Source: Cylicocyclus nassatus
Lineage: Eukaryota > Nematoda > Chromadorea > Rhabditida > Strongylidae
NCBI GenBank assembly: GCA_958299035.1
Contig: CATQJL010000223.1
Location: 1,668,359-1,732,358, forward strand
Direction: 5' to 3'
Length of the DNA stretch: 64,000 bases
Each line of letters opens with the position of its first letter. Positions within the stretch are counted from its first letter, which is position 1. A program made the translations under genes and the position numbers. The notes under the pieces were generated by a model. The model did not search any database. It worked only from the letters and a program-made list of their open reading frames with translations, and had not been told where the DNA came from. Positions 20,086 through 33,635 of this stretch are shown here, one piece after another.

Positions 20086-20884
20086 GTGAATATGATGACT
20101 CCGATAGGGCATCGTTTTTGCTTTTACTCCACATAGTTAATTCTAGTACCATCACATTTATTGACTGTAGTCAACAACTTAAGAACTTTTTAACAAGTTT
20201 ACAGCTTGCCGAACTTGGGCGAACCATGACACTTTGCATTTTTTGAGTTTGTGCTGGTGTTAACGTTGAGAAGTTCTTGCGGAGCTAGCTACATCTCTAC
20301 ATAACCTTTACGGGTAATGGCACAGTCTAATGGCAAAAGGCATGTGGCGCTGAGAAGAGCCAGCGCTTGTATGTGGGTCAAAAAACCACTGCAATTCGTG
20401 AACTGAGCCTGGTTTATGGCTTTGAACATCTAATCCTAGTTCAGCATCAGTACAACAGTTGATCCGAGAAGTCAAGATGGAACAGATCTTGCGATGCTGT
20501 AAAAATAAGGTTCTGGTGGATGTTTATCTTGCAAAATATTTATATGTTGTGACTCTAAAATGTCCGCCGGGTTTAGAAAAATTTGTAGAGTATGCTCATC
20601 GAGTACAGGACGACATCCTTGAATACTGCGAGCACGTAGTACAGAATCGAACACAACACTTACGAAATCGACCCGGTTCCTATGTTCTCCAAACATCTTT
20701 TCAAGAATTATTTTTGGCACTTTTCCGACTTTTCTGGTAGCTCGTCAGTCATTTCATGATAAGATAGCTAACTGAGCAAGGATCATCAGAACTTTTGCAC
20801 ACTGGAAATCTATAAATCATCAGATTTGCTGTGTTAGTGCCAGCACATGCTGTTGCTCAAGACACTATAAATAGAACCTCCAGG
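20086..20884. other. Intergenic; one unassigned ORF
   Basis: A 93-codon plus-strand ORF (20459-20740) has fairly protein-like composition (PGLEKFVEYAHRVQDDILEY) but matches no family I know and lacks support. Nothing else is recognised. Confidence 0.3.
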
Positions 20885-21755
20885 CAGGGTCCGGCACCGA
20901 TGGTTTGGGGTCAAACTGGACTTCGTTTTTGGAGTTAGAAACAACGGGGACATCGTTTTTATGAGGTCCTGGAGGAAGCGCCAAAAAAAAACACGACGAA
21001 CATGTCAGGTTTCACGAGTTGAACGTGTTCTTTCGCAAGCGCGCGAATTTCAAATGCAAGACTCAAACAAACAAATGGCTTGTTTACAGCGCACAAACAA
21101 TCACATGGCTCCGAATTTGGGCTATGAGTATACAATATTACTCCAAACTATGTTATGTAAAAAGTTCTCAAAACTTATGTGTTCTAATATCCGTTCTCGA
21201 ATTTGTTGGTTTCTAGACCAACTACTAAACCAACTGGGTTGGTTCGGAGCATAAATATCGGAGAGTTCACATAAGTTTTGCACCTTTTTGATTTGGACGA
21301 TTAGAACGGTCAAAAATCTATCATATAGTGAAGAGAGCGGATCAGCCCGTTGCTTCTTCCCTTTTTGAGTCAAAAGTAGTATAATTCTACGCGTTGATAG
21401 ATATCGCGCTCCAATCACTTGCGGTGTCCTTTGAAATATGTGGCAAAAAATGCATCGCAGGATTGTTGAGGCTACAGATTTGTTGGCCTAGGAGATTCTC
21501 GACATTCCCAGCATCAAAATGATACTATACCCAATGGCAGAGCTTTTAATCGACTCGATGTTTTCTTTTTGCTTTTTTGTTATATTACATACCTCAAAAT
21601 GCGCTTTTTTCGCTTTTTTGTTGCTATTTTGGTTGAATAAGGGTTTCCCTACTGATTTTCACGTACTTCGTAAATTAGGGACTTCGTAAATTTTCGCGAA
21701 GTCATGGGGGACTTCGTTTCCTAAAAACCTCCAAACCAACGCGTGCCGGGCCCTG
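20885..21755. mobile_element. hAT-like element, 8-bp TSD CCTCCAGG
   Basis: Ends CAGGGTCCGGCAC and GTGCCGGGCCCTG are inverted and flanked by identical 8-bp CCTCCAGG (20877-20884 and 21756-21763). An 8-bp target and CAGGG termini define hAT. 871 bp, no transposase recognised. Relatives with the same ends: 27612-27772 and 60162-61404. Confidence 0.8.
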
Positions 21756-21763
21756 CCTCCAGG

Positions 21764-23988
21764 TCAAAAAGTTCGTCTCCTGCGTTGCAAATTGGACCCG
21801 GTTACCGTCATACAATAGTCATGACGTTCCGCAGTTGATGCTTGCCTACTGCAGCTTCTAAGTTCCTCCCCTAGTGACAACTGCGTGCCTTAGCAACATT
21901 GAGCACGCCGGTACTGCAGGCCAGGCCGCTTTTGTTCATAGAAGCGCAAAATCATTAGATTGCTTCTACTTTGAGTGCACTCCCCTATGCTTTCCAACTT
22001 CCAGCTTTTTCCGTCCTATTGCCGCTAATGTGCAGATCGACTCTCATACATTACAGAGATTTTCAGATAAGCAAATAGCCAGTAGCACACCTTCAAAAAC
22101 TGGACGCATCCAAAGTCAGAGAAAATCGTACTGCGAAGAAACTTTGGCGAACTTTGGTTCAATTGCAAGAGGGAATAGGGCACTGATAGCATACCAATCT
22201 ATCTCTACAAGATAAAACAACAGTGGACACAAGTATGATATATGAGACCGAACTGCATATGGCAGCAACAGGAAGGAAAAAGCGAGGAAGATGAAACCAC
22301 CTCCCTTCCCCTTACGCAAAGGGGTGCACTTAAAGTAGGGAATTTGACTAGTTTGCACTCCTATGGACTGCTAGGGACTGCGGCTGCTACATGCTGAATC
22401 GGAATTGCCCTATAACCTCACCGGGATTACGACTTGGGTAGTTCTTGTAAAGCTCGCTTTACAAAATGATAACCATCACAAACGAGCTGGCACCCTTCCG
22501 GACCCTTTGTGGATTTTGATCTACGGATCGGGGTCGGGTCAAGTGCGGGGGAGTGATTAACGTATCAGTAACTCATCAGTAGTGGCGCACCTTTGCTCGG
22601 TGGTCGCTTCCTCTCATCCGCAAGGCTATAAGGTGAGCGCTAACTCATTAGCGTTTTCTCGTTTGTTTTGGCTCTGTTGGCTGTTGAGTTGTACCGATGT
22701 GGTGAAAACGAAGCTTTTGGGAGGATAGATTGTGAATATCTTCGACGTTTCCAGGCTCTGAAGAAGGCGGAGACGCCGAAACTTATGTAAGCCAATAAAT
22801 CTACCTACCAATCTTGGCCTACGCTACATCAGCTGATAGAAGATTACAAAGTCATGCCAAGATTTATCGATGGCTGGACCTGGGATTCAAAGCTTGCTTT
22901 ACTCTACCGAATGGTGCCCCAGTCCGCTAAAAAAACGAAAACAATTTGATTACAGAAAACGGTTTACTTATGGAACAAACTGATGATTCTAGATTGCTTG
23001 CTGACGGGAAAGATGGCATGCCAAACTCATATAGCACTGCTTATAGCAGCTCATATCACTAGATTCTAGACCAAAGCTGTTAAATGGTCTCCAAAAATGC
23101 ATTTTCTGGTTACCTTTTTAGTTTCCATGTTCTCTGTTTCTGACACTGCTTTTTTTCATCATAATCCTTTTGAATACTTACTTAACATTATGGCATGCCT
23201 ATGGTGTAAACAAATAGATAACTTTTGGGTCTATCGTTTGCACGCACTGTGAGCTAATACAAACTTCACACAGAAGCACAAGTAGAGCGGTCCGTGCACC
23301 ACTCAGAAATTCTCGACCTCAATGCGACTGCATTAAACTCAACCGTGTAGATTCGATGTCAGACAATTGAAGCTAGAAGAAAGCGTTCTGCAACAATTTT
23401 GATCTACATCATACAAATAAGATGGCAGATGCTATTGCTACGACAAGGATAGTATCTTGTTGTCTACTGAATTTCTTGGCTGAAATTGAAATTGTCGGCG
23501 TACTCATTATGCCACACAATACTTACACTTTGATTCCTTCTCTACTCCTTGAGCTTGATCATCGGTTTCTGTTCCCTCACCTCCTATCTCTATAACTAAC
23601 ATATTGAAGTGTATAAGGAAGTACAGTATTCCGTCCAGAAAATTTGCCTGAACTTGAAGGCGGTGTATTGGTTGAATCTGGTGGCAAATCCGAGTACCTG
23701 GACTTTTAACGTGAATACTCGTTGGGGAGTTTCACCCACGAATGCTCAAGTAGCACTTCATATTAGTCATTCATGACCGAAAGTTAAACCCTAGAGTTTC
23801 CTTACTCGAATTTGTTGATTCCGCTCGCAAAGAGTACGGGCTGAGCGTGGCAATATTATGAACTGCCGTTTGGGCAGTGGTTATGCTAGTACTCCTCACC
23901 TAATATACACGTTTTAGATTTCCAGATCACCAATACACTGCCCTCAAGGCATGGTTGCCATCCATGTTGGTAGGATGCCAACGCTGCG
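21764..23988. other. Intergenic, mostly unassigned
   Basis: There is no convincing gene. It includes a plus-strand ORF (21874-22215) without recognisable motifs, a Penelope-style hairpin motif at 22757-22781, and a possible exon at 23628-23709 that is open in two frames and cannot be placed. Confidence 0.4.
22745..22820 (+). repeat. Retroelement 3' motif with hammerhead-like core (copy 1)
   Basis: CTCTGAAGA-AGGCG-GAGA-CGCC-GAAAC resembles the hammerhead ribozyme core (CUGANGA, stem II, GAAAC) with one extra A. The flanks (GTTTCCAGG before; AATAAATCTACCTACCAATCTTGG-like after) match a second copy at 37365-37445. Penelope-like retroelements carry such ribozymes. Stem I does not form, so activity is unlikely. 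Confidence 0.4.
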
Positions 23989-24735
23989 AATTTATATATA
24001 AAGCTGGATGTTTGTGTGTGTCTGTCTGCCTGCCTGTTCCAATGCTAGAATAGTATATCCCTTTCTGAACGATTTGGACCAAACTTGGCACGTATACACT
24101 TCGGGGCCGGGCGGGTGTCACAGACTACTTTTCGGGGTTTATGTCAAGAGGCGCGATTTTTATTGTCAGCTGGACACCAAATAGCACATAATAAGTGTTC
24201 TGCAACTTTCTAAAATGAAATTTAGAAGAAGATATATTAGGTAGTTGCATGACTTGTTCAATCTTGCTACTCCAAAAGAAAATCAAAAGAGCAGTTTTGA
24301 AGGTCAAAAACTCGTGAAAATGCATTTCAGAACAAATTCGTAAATATTTCAGCTCGATTTATAGCAAAAACCATGAAACTTGGCAAATGGTGGCCTCAGA
24401 AAGATAGTAAGCTATTGCACTTTATCTGGTAAATTTTGAAGATTCGCATAGCATTAAACTGGAGTTTTAAGTTGGTGACAGCTAGAGAAATCGCGCCTCT
24501 TGACCGTCTCCCCTACTTTTCGTTATCGATAGACAACGATGATATTGGTTTTTTGCAAACTTTGAGCTACGCGGCGGGTCGACACAGGAGTAAGTGAGAT
24601 TTTGATTAAGAAAACATAGTTGAGGCAGGATACTAGTACAGAGATAAGACCAGGAAGGGAGATGTTCTACGGAAAGAGGGCATGGTGGTTTCTATCTAGT
24701 GTATTGACAGATCAGGTGGAGCCAGGTATGCTTGT
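23989..24735 (+). mobile_element. Degenerate Helitron C
   Basis: It begins TTATATATAAAGCTGGATG with CTGTCTGCCTGCC runs, keeps GGACCAAACTTGGCAC, GGGGCCGGGCGGGTGTCA and GACTACTTTTC, and ends with a decayed GGTGGAGCCAGGTATGC. The order is the same as Helitron B, but terminal TC and CTAG are lost. An inverted-repeat element (24143-24504) is nested inside. Confidence 0.6.
24143..24504. mobile_element. MITE with GTCAAGAGGCGCGATT ends
   Basis: GTCAAGAGGCGCGATTTTTA and AAATCGCGCCTCTTGAC are inverted, and the next block (GTCAGCTGGACACC / GGTGACAGCTAG) also pairs. It lies inside Helitron C. No clear target duplication. Confidence 0.6.
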
Positions 24736-24739
24736 GTCA

Positions 24740-26517
<1,778 letters not shown>

Positions 26518-26589
26518 GTCTGTTATTACGAAATTCGTAGAGCGTGTTCCAGCCAGCGTTTTAAGCCCAAATTTTGCATAGCGCATGCT

Positions 26590-27170
26590 ACCTTCATGAA
26601 AGTTCAACGTGCAAAAGCACGAATAGATTCGTTGAATGGGTCCCTTAGAAATTGCGCGCCAAACGGATCCACCTGGCTTCTGTCCCGCAAAATTGGGTCC
26701 ATATCACCACTTTTTGCAAAGTCCTGGATGTGTTTGGTAAGCAAATGTGCAAGCGATGGACTTTAGCCCAAAAAGTGGTCAAAAGTTTGCTACATAACGA
26801 AAACGGCGCCAGAAAGAGTTGGTTGCGTAAATGGTTAATTTGCTAAGGTTCTAGCTAAGCGTTTCAAAAGATTTTCGCACGGAGATGTAGCTCACGGTTA
26901 CTATTGCCTTTAAGGGGACTACCAAGCCATGACAACTTCAAAAACCTATTCAAATTTGCGTTTGTCTTCCTACGAAAAGTTTCATCCACGCGAAATCACC
27001 GATCTCACGTGAAAAAACTTTCTGAATGAGTAGCTGTTTACATTTAATTCGTGGTAGTCGGCATAGTGCGGTAAGTTCCATTGCCACGATTTTACGAGAA
27101 TGAGTAAGGCACATAGATAGTAGAGCCAGTGCGAGCCTCTGCGAAGCAGAGGTGACGCACTGGTTTCTCG
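26590..27170. repeat. Dispersed repeat with hairpin, copy B
   Basis: The blocks CTTCTGTCCCGCAAAATTG, GCAAAGTCCTGGATGTGTTTGG, GACTACCAAGCC, CGCGAAATCACCG and GTGCGGTAAGTTCCATTGCCA recur in order at 27830-28240. It ends in the hairpin CCAGTGCGAGCCTCTGC-GAA-GCAGAGG-TGA-CGCACTGG (27126-27163). Host element unknown. Confidence 0.6.
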
Positions 27171-27611
27171 ATAAGCTGACTTCTTTTTGAACTAAACTTG
27201 AGAGTGCACAATAAAGCATATTCAATATGGTGACAAATATGAGTGGAGAAAAACACTTTTTCAAGCATTTTCGAAACAATTTTTTCATACCTGCAATGAA
27301 AACTCATTTTGAACAAGCCTACTAGGAACAAATAATTGAAATACATTAAAAAGAGCTTGCGAACGAACGAACTAATCTATAATGGAAAATGATCTGAAAA
27401 CTGATTTTCAGTTTAATTGAAATTTTGAAATCTACTGTTACCCAAATTGCAACCAACTGCAGAAGCATGAACGAAGTATTAGAGAGTTTTCCAATAGCGC
27501 AACGCATTCCTAGGCTAATTAACAAGGGGGCGGAGCGATCAGCGCACCGCGTACAGTACCCAGCTGGCGGCTGGCACATGCTATCGTTCATCTTGACCGC
27601 CACCCCTAATA

Positions 27612-27772
27612 CAGGGCCCGGCAAGAGTCGGCGGTCTATAGGGTTTCTGGAAACGAAATCTCTCCTGACTTTCGGAAGTTATACGAAGTTCCCTTTAAAA
27701 ACGATATCTCCTTTGCTTTTTGCTCCAAAAACGAAGTTCAGCCTGCTTCTAGATGATCTGTGCCGGGCCCTG
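27612..27772. mobile_element. Short hAT MITE (161 bp)
   Basis: CAGGGCCCGGCAAGAGTCGG and TGTGCCGGGCCCTG are inverted ends. The flanks CCCTAATA and AGCTAATA agree at 6 of 8 bases, an eroded 8-bp duplication. It has the same termini as 20885-21755 and 60162-61404. Confidence 0.65.
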
Positions 27773-27829
27773 AGCTAATACCGCTTCTGCGCTGTTTTTG
27801 GTCCACCATGCAAAATTCCGAGCAGGTTC

Positions 27830-28240
27830 TTTGCGTGGATCTTTTAAAAACTGCGGGTTAAACGGATCTATGCGGCTTCTGTCCCGCAAAATTGCGTCCT
27901 TATCCACTTTGCAAAGTTACGGATATGTTTGGCAAATAAAGTTACGTAAACGCTCAGTCCAATTTTAATTAACATTTCACTTCATAAGATTCTTGCACAG
28001 GGATTGTCATACTGATCACTTTCCTCGTGGTGACTACCAAGCCAAAAAAATCCAAACTGATTCAACTCTGTTTGTTTTCCCATGAAAATTTTCATCTGCG
28101 CGAAATTACCGGTCTCACATAAAATTCATTCGTGATAATGAGATTGCGCAGTGAGTTTCAATGCCACCTTGAGCAAGAATGGGTAAAGCATCTAGAAAAA
28201 ACAATGCGGGCCTCTACGAAGCAGAGGTGACGCTCTGGTG
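27830..28240. repeat. Dispersed repeat with hairpin, copy C
   Basis: It parallels 26590-27170 block by block and ends in a changed hairpin GGGCCTCTACGAAGCAGAGG-TGA-CGCTCTGG (28204-28238). Confidence 0.6.
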
Positions 28241-29268
28241 TCAGTAGTGCTTTCAGGAGTTTGCAAGGTAAAGTTCTTTTCTCCAAAATGATAGCACTAA
28301 GCGAGCGCATTCGGGTTTATAAATTCTATGCAGCGATTCGTTGTTAGTAGGTAGCCAATCTTCTATCGGATGTGCAGAAATAATTCTCGAATTCATCTGA
28401 GCCCTGATACATAAGCCTGTCTGTACCCCACATGGGTCTTATGGCTGATTTGCCGCATGGGGCATGCCCACTTTCAAACGTTTGCGGAAACTTTTTTGAA
28501 AATTAGGATGATAAGGACTGCGCTAACTAAATATGCTTATCATAAAGTTCAGCAAAACTTCTGAAATTACTAACTTGTTCTATCATTATCATTGTGCCCC
28601 AAATCAACTTCCACTAAGCCATCGTCGTCGCTCGCTTGCACTGAATTAAAGTTGAAATAAAAGAATTTGAGATAGAAAAAGCCCTCAACGGAACTAACTT
28701 GGGACAAATACCAGGAATAGGAGGAGCACAAACAGGATACGGCGGCCAATCATCACCTATCAAAGCTTAGAAAAGAGTTTGATGGGCTAGCAGTTGAAAG
28801 TTGTCAACCGAGACGAACTAATGATTAAAAATGAGGCGAATGTTGAGCGTGTTGGTTTCGTGATAACGATAAAACAGGCTGTTTATCATCAAAACCAGTG
28901 CTTCACCTCTGCTTCGCAGAGGTTCGCACTGGCATCGTGAAACGTGGTAAACTCACTTTCTGAGAGCTTGTCTCTCAATCATTGTTCGGTTTATTGCAAC
29001 GTGAGCCGTAGTTAAAAATGAACCATACTCGCTGTCTTAACCTCACATGATGTTTAGTATCGTAAATCATTCCTCACTGTAATTTCGTAACGGACAAACT
29101 CCACACAACTTCAGATTAAGCCGCTTATTATAAGTCATGATAGTTCATGGTTCTGATTATCAACAGAGATCATATCAGATATGTAGTCAAGACTTCTACC
29201 TATCATAACTTGATTGAGATTGCATCAGCTATAGGCTAGTTGCTAATCTCAGACGGAAGCTAATTCTG
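28241..29268. other. Intergenic; inverted hairpin copy D at 28895-28932
   Basis: It contains CCAGTGC-TTCA-CCTCTGC-TTC-GCAGAGG-TTC-GCACTGG, the hairpin module in reverse orientation. A 40-codon frame at 28651-28770 (EIEKALNGTNLG..PGIGG) faintly recalls the start of an RTE reverse transcriptase but is too short to call. Confidence 0.4.
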
Positions 29269-29271
29269 TAA

Positions 29272-29476
29272 GGCCCCGGACAGACTTCATGCGATTTGAT
29301 GGTCGCGACTGAGTCGCGACGATCAAATCGCGACAATTACAACATAATTCCATGCCCACTCGCATTTCGGTTGTGATACTTTTCCATCCCAAAATTTTTG
29401 AATGTGAAATGAAAATGAATGGAAATGTCGGCGATTGAGTCGCGACGATCAAATCGCGTGAAGTCTGTCCGGGGCC
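29272..29476. mobile_element. PIF/Harbinger-like MITE, TSD TAA (copy 2)
   Basis: Ends GGCCCCGGACAGACTTCATG and CGTGAAGTCTGTCCGGGGCC, flanked by TAA (29269-29271 and 29477-29479). The interior GATCGTCGCGACT..TCGCGACGATC and GTGAAATGAAAATGAATGGA match 7214-7414. Confidence 0.78.
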
Positions 29477-29479
29477 TAA

Positions 29480-30112
29480 ATCCTAAGAATCGCCAGTGCC
29501 CGCTCTCAGTTGAACCTGGCTCGTACTGATCACTGATCGATCGCTTTCAAAGGGAGGCGCTGGCAAGGGCTCTGAACCTGGCAGTGAGCCTGATCGCTGC
29601 TTTCGCAACCGTTTTTTGAGATGAATTATTAAGGTGGTCGAAAAGTAATGGGGCAGCTTGACTTTTCTACATTGAGATTTTTTCGATCAATAATGAACAG
29701 GCTGCAACTCAAATTCACTTACATAAGCGATCTCCGCCTATCACTTCGGTAACGCGGTACTGGTCCTCTTTCACAACCCTTGGCGTGGAGCCTCGAAAAA
29801 CTTGGACAGAATTTGAACATCTTCCAGTCTTGCGCTGCCATACCGTGCAATCATGATGCAACTAATTTACTATCCAAAAGAGCTCTTCAAGCTTTGAACG
29901 GTAATCGTGCATTAAAGCTTTCTCTCTGTTTTTAGATAAAAAAAGGCACTTGAAATTTGCGAATTTTTGGCGCAACATAAGGCTGAAGAACCATATTTTA
30001 GTTTATAATTTGCGAGACGTAGAAAGTTGAGGTAAACTGCGTATGGATGGATAGAGCTCAAAAAGCCCTATCGATCGGTAACTAGAAAACTTGCGTTTAC
30101 CGTTTACCGTTT
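29480..30112. other. Intergenic, nothing recognised
   Basis: The segment GGTGGTCGAAAAGTAATGGGGC near 29635 resembles a mariner-type terminus, but no partner end is visible. Confidence 0.35.
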
Positions 30113-30607
30113 TAAAGGCAGTGGCTCGGCAAATCTCAACCTAGTCAAATTTGCGCTTACCTGGGATTTTTCTATACGCTGATCCCGATCGATTTCGAGA
30201 TTTTGTGCTTACCTAGGCCTAAACGCTATGCTGAATCCGAAAATCAACACTGGGGGTTGCGAAAATGGCGAAAAAAGACTCTAACAGTGGAGGAAAATTG
30301 CAAGTAGGCGGGGCTGTTCACATAGTGGCGTCACTCTCCTAGATTCAGAAGCGATTTCTCGATTTCGCTAGTCGCCCTAACATCACCACCAGCCAACTGC
30401 GAAATGCATGACATAAACCGAGATCGCTCCTAAAGCCTGGGAGAGTGACATCACGGTTTGAACGGCCTCGCCCACCCGTGATTTCCCTCTTGCGTTGAGG
30501 CCTTTTTTGGTGTTTTCGCACTCTCCATTGTGGTTCGGATTCAGCATGGCGAATAGGCCCGGGTAAGCACAAAATCTCAAAGTTGACTTTTTGCTTGGAA
30601 CTGCCTT
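30113..30607. mobile_element. AAAGGC-family foldback element (copy 3)
   Basis: It starts TTAAAGGCAGTGGCTCGGC; the right end CTGCCTTCAAG is eroded. Long inner arms pair (TGTGCTTACCTAGGCC / GGCCCGGGTAAGCACA; GCTGAATCCGAA / TTCGGATTCAGC; GTCACTCTCCTAG / CTGGGAGAGTGAC). Confidence 0.6.
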
Positions 30608-31082
30608 CAAGAAGTAAACTATCAGTGTCTCAGATCTCGAAACGGCTAATGGTCATATGTCCTGACTCAAAGCGCTAACATCAAGGAACTGTCGCAGGCT
30701 AGACGACTATTCCTTCACCCATTGTAGCAGTAATACTTTGGATGGTCTTACGTGCTTGACGCGCGGATACTGCTCAAAGTTTATAATTGAAGAAGTGATC
30801 GACTTCGCATTTAAGCAAGTTTAAGAGTCATAAACATGTAAATGGCCTTATATACACTATGTACATGACACACATGATCATATGGAATGATCCGATCGTA
30901 GATACTGGGCGCAAGAGAATTATATTTTCTGACATCTATCAAAAATTGAAGCAAAATTGAAGAATCTAATGATCTTGTCTCTAAAAAAATCTGCACTTAT
31001 TCTCCAAGTGTCCCAACACTTTCCCACCACCCTTATATTATCGGCCTTCCTCAACAGGGAACGATCCCAACTCGATACTAGA

Positions 31083-31260
31083 TAAACACATACACACAAA
31101 CACATGCACACATAAACATGCGAACACATACACACATAAACACATAAACACAGATAAACACACATACACACACACATACACACAATCACATACACACACA
31201 TACGCACTTAAACACATACATGCATAAACAACACAAACACATGCACACGTACAATTCAAC
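31083..31260. repeat. Cryptic (CACATA)n simple repeat
   Basis: Interrupted CACATACACA/AAACACATA units for about 180 bp. Reading frames across it are artefacts. Confidence 0.85.
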
Positions 31261-31440
31261 GTTTGAATGTAAGATGTGCACAATGCAGTCAAATCGAAGC
31301 TTTAGTGAACGCTTTATTAACCTGTGCACATTTCCCGGGCAAGGGCTGTACAACGTTGCGACTTTTTGGATTACCTGCAACACATAAAACGAATGTTGCA
31401 CGACATGGTAACGCCGCAAAAGAAAAAGTTAAATGCTCAA

Positions 31441-31580
31441 GATGGGTAGAGGGACGAACACCTCAATTAGGCACCGCCTCCGCGGACTGCTGGTCCCAAC
31501 ACGATGTATAACAGTAGGACGAAAGGACCAGCAGCCCGCGGAGGCGGTGTCTAATTGAGGTGTTCGTTCCTCTATCCGCC
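31441..31580. mobile_element. 140-bp hairpin MITE, TSD CAA (copy 2)
   Basis: A hairpin with arms GGGTAGAGGGACGAACACCT and AGGTGTTCGTTCCTCTATCC, inverted relative to copy 1. Flanked by CAA (31438-31440 and 31581-31583). The local inverted partner of its insertion site (GTTATTTTGAGCATT, 31696-31710) is uninterrupted and has one CAA, confirming the borders. Confidence 0.75.
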
Positions 31581-31583
31581 CAA

Positions 31584-32090
31584 AATAACATACCGCTGCG
31601 TTTTTTAATAAGCTGGGCACACGTGCAGGCGAAGCCGGAGCTGGAAAGGTGTGGTCCACCGAGAAAACCTGCGCGAAGGGCGCAGGTTACGGTATGTTAT
31701 TTTGAGCATTCAACTTCTTCTCGCCGCAAAATGAACTTATTCCAACGACGCTCCAGTCAACGATCTTGACAGTACGACGTGAATGGTCTTGAATAAGGGC
31801 CTCGAGTGGGCCCTTCGGAAGGATGGAAAAGAGGCGATGGGACCCCAGTCGTCGGTGTTGGGAATGTGGGTGGTTAGAGGGGGTTATGGGAGGGCGCACC
31901 TAGCTAGGCTTATTGGGGGTCCTTTACTTCGGGACTCAGAGATCTCAAAAGTCCGATTTTTCCGAGTCACTGCCTTTGAGGTGGCCCGGACTGAATCGCA
32001 TATCATAAGATGCGACTTGATGTGCTGATCCAAATCTCTATCTTGCTATTTGATATGAAGTCGAAATATCACCTGTATCACTGTATCCCG
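31584..32090. other. Inverted-repeat remnant and AAAGGC-like end, no gene
   Basis: AAAATAACATACCG (31583-31596) pairs with CGGTATGTTATTTT (31690-31703). At 31957-31979 a TTTTTCCGAGTCACTGCCTTTGA end of the AAAGGC family appears without a partner. Confidence 0.45.
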
Positions 32091-32420
32091 TTAATCATCG
32101 CTTGACACGAGCGGGATCCTGTGACGCCTCCATTCGTCCCTGTCGCGAGTAATCGTTGACCACTTTCTCATCGCATTAGGTACACGAAAAACGCCCTGAA
32201 GGACTTCTTTAAAGGACCTCGTGGACATGTCAGACCATCGAGTCGACAGTCTTCCTGTTCCGCGTTTGACGTCCAGCGATGTCCAATATGTTGCAGCTCT
32301 GGTCCACCGATTGTCGTCAAAACGCATCACGTGTCGGCCCCATCTGATTTTATTCTGTTTGACGTATGCGGCAGAATCCCTGATCTTTGATCGTTGACGT
32401 AGGGTACGTACGAGCTGTGG
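32091..32420 (-). pseudogene. RTE-class LINE, 3' end of reverse-transcriptase ORF (remnant)
   Basis: The minus frame reads LRQRSKIRDSAAYVKQNKIR, then WGRHVMRFDDNRWTRA, a TRWSD motif and RDRDEWRR. This is the characteristic C-terminal tail of nematode RTE-1-type elements (GHVMR..DDRWT..TRWSD..LARDRDEW). Only about 110 codons remain; endonuclease and palm domains are absent. It ends a few bases before the left arm of the large inverted repeat. Confidence 0.78.
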
Positions 32421-33132
32421 TGCGAGCTGAGGTGTGTACTTACTTTTGGGGCACCCTGTATACTATACAGTGTCCCAAAAGAATGTGCACACTGTTTGAT
32501 CGTTGATAACTCTCTTTCTTCCACCTCTTTTGCCAAGCTTGAAGTGCCATTCTGTAGAGCGAGGTCCAACTTAGATTTAAAGTATGGAGCGAATCACTAA
32601 TCGCTCTTCATTGCTGTAGCAGGTATGAACTTTCAGCATACAGCGTCACTGTGGAATGGGCTTTTTGACGAAATAATTTCAGAAAATCTGGGTCGGTAGT
32701 AAACCTATCGAAACTCAGAGTTATAGCTCAGAGTTAACTCTGAGTTATCTCTGAGCTAACGCGCAACTTTTTGACCCCCTTAACAGGTGTTTGAACAGAT
32801 CAAATCCGGAAAGCGATGATATGGCAGGATTCTCCTTGACACGTAGTTTATTCCTAGTAGCGCAACATTTCCTAGTAGCGAAATCGTCCTGCACAAGAAA
32901 CAGCGCCACCAAACGCGCAACTAGTGTCTGCGATAACTCTGAGTTTGGTGCGAGTTCCAGTCTATCGTGGAACTCAGAGATAACTCTGAGTTTGGTCAGA
33001 GAAAGAGAAATAGTGCGCAAAAGAAGAGGGGCAGCTAAAAAGTCCTCCGGGGTACATTTTGCTCGTAGTTTAAGCAGGCATGATGGGGGTATCGTGGTGC
33101 GCAGTGATTTACAAAATTTTGAAATTCTGTAA

Positions 33133-33635
33133 AAACTTGGCCCAGGGGGTTATTCGGTGCGCTAATCACGCATATGGTACCCATTTTTCACTATGGGGTC
33201 ATGTAGAGGTGTTACGGTAGGTGTACGGTAGATGGGAGAAAATCACGAAACTGATCGAAACTTGGTACACTGGGGTTATTCGGGGCGTCGATAACGAATA
33301 TGACATGCAGATTATACTGTGGTGTCATCTGACGAGGTTACGGTAGGTTTACGGTAGATAGTAGAACATCACGAAACTGATCGAAACTTGGTACACTGGG
33401 GTTATTCGGGGCGCCGATAACGAATATGACATGTAGATTATACTGCAGTGTCATCTGACGGGGTTACGGTAGGTTTACGGTAGATGAATTAAAGCGGCGG
33501 AATTAGCCGAAATTTGGTACACTGGAGTTATTCGGGATGCAGATTACGGACAATCTATCTGCTACATACACTGGTGACATATGGAACGGTTACGGTAGGT
33601 ATACGGTAAGTAAGAAGAAATCATGGAAGGGCAAA
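33133..33635. repeat. Tandem repeat, four units of about 126 bp
   Basis: Units start at 33133, 33258, 33384 and 33510 (AAACTTGGTACACTGGGGTT). Each contains TTATTCGGGGCG, a TCATCTGA-like block, and GGTTACGGTAGGTTTACGGTAG near its end. The middle two units are most alike. Confidence 0.88.

Noticed and set aside
23628..23709. Possible last exon (ending SGGKSEYLDF, stop) after a TACAG acceptor
   Set aside because: A second overlapping frame is equally open, the required phase-2 donor is missing, and it lies 4.4 kb from the gene.
28651..28770. Fragment EIEKALNGTNLG..PGIGG resembling an RTE reverse transcriptase start
   Set aside because: Only about 35 codons with one weak motif; not enough for a call.
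33133..33635. CRISPR-like repeat array
   Set aside because: Units are directly adjacent with no spacers, and the genome is eukaryotic; it is a plain tandem repeat.
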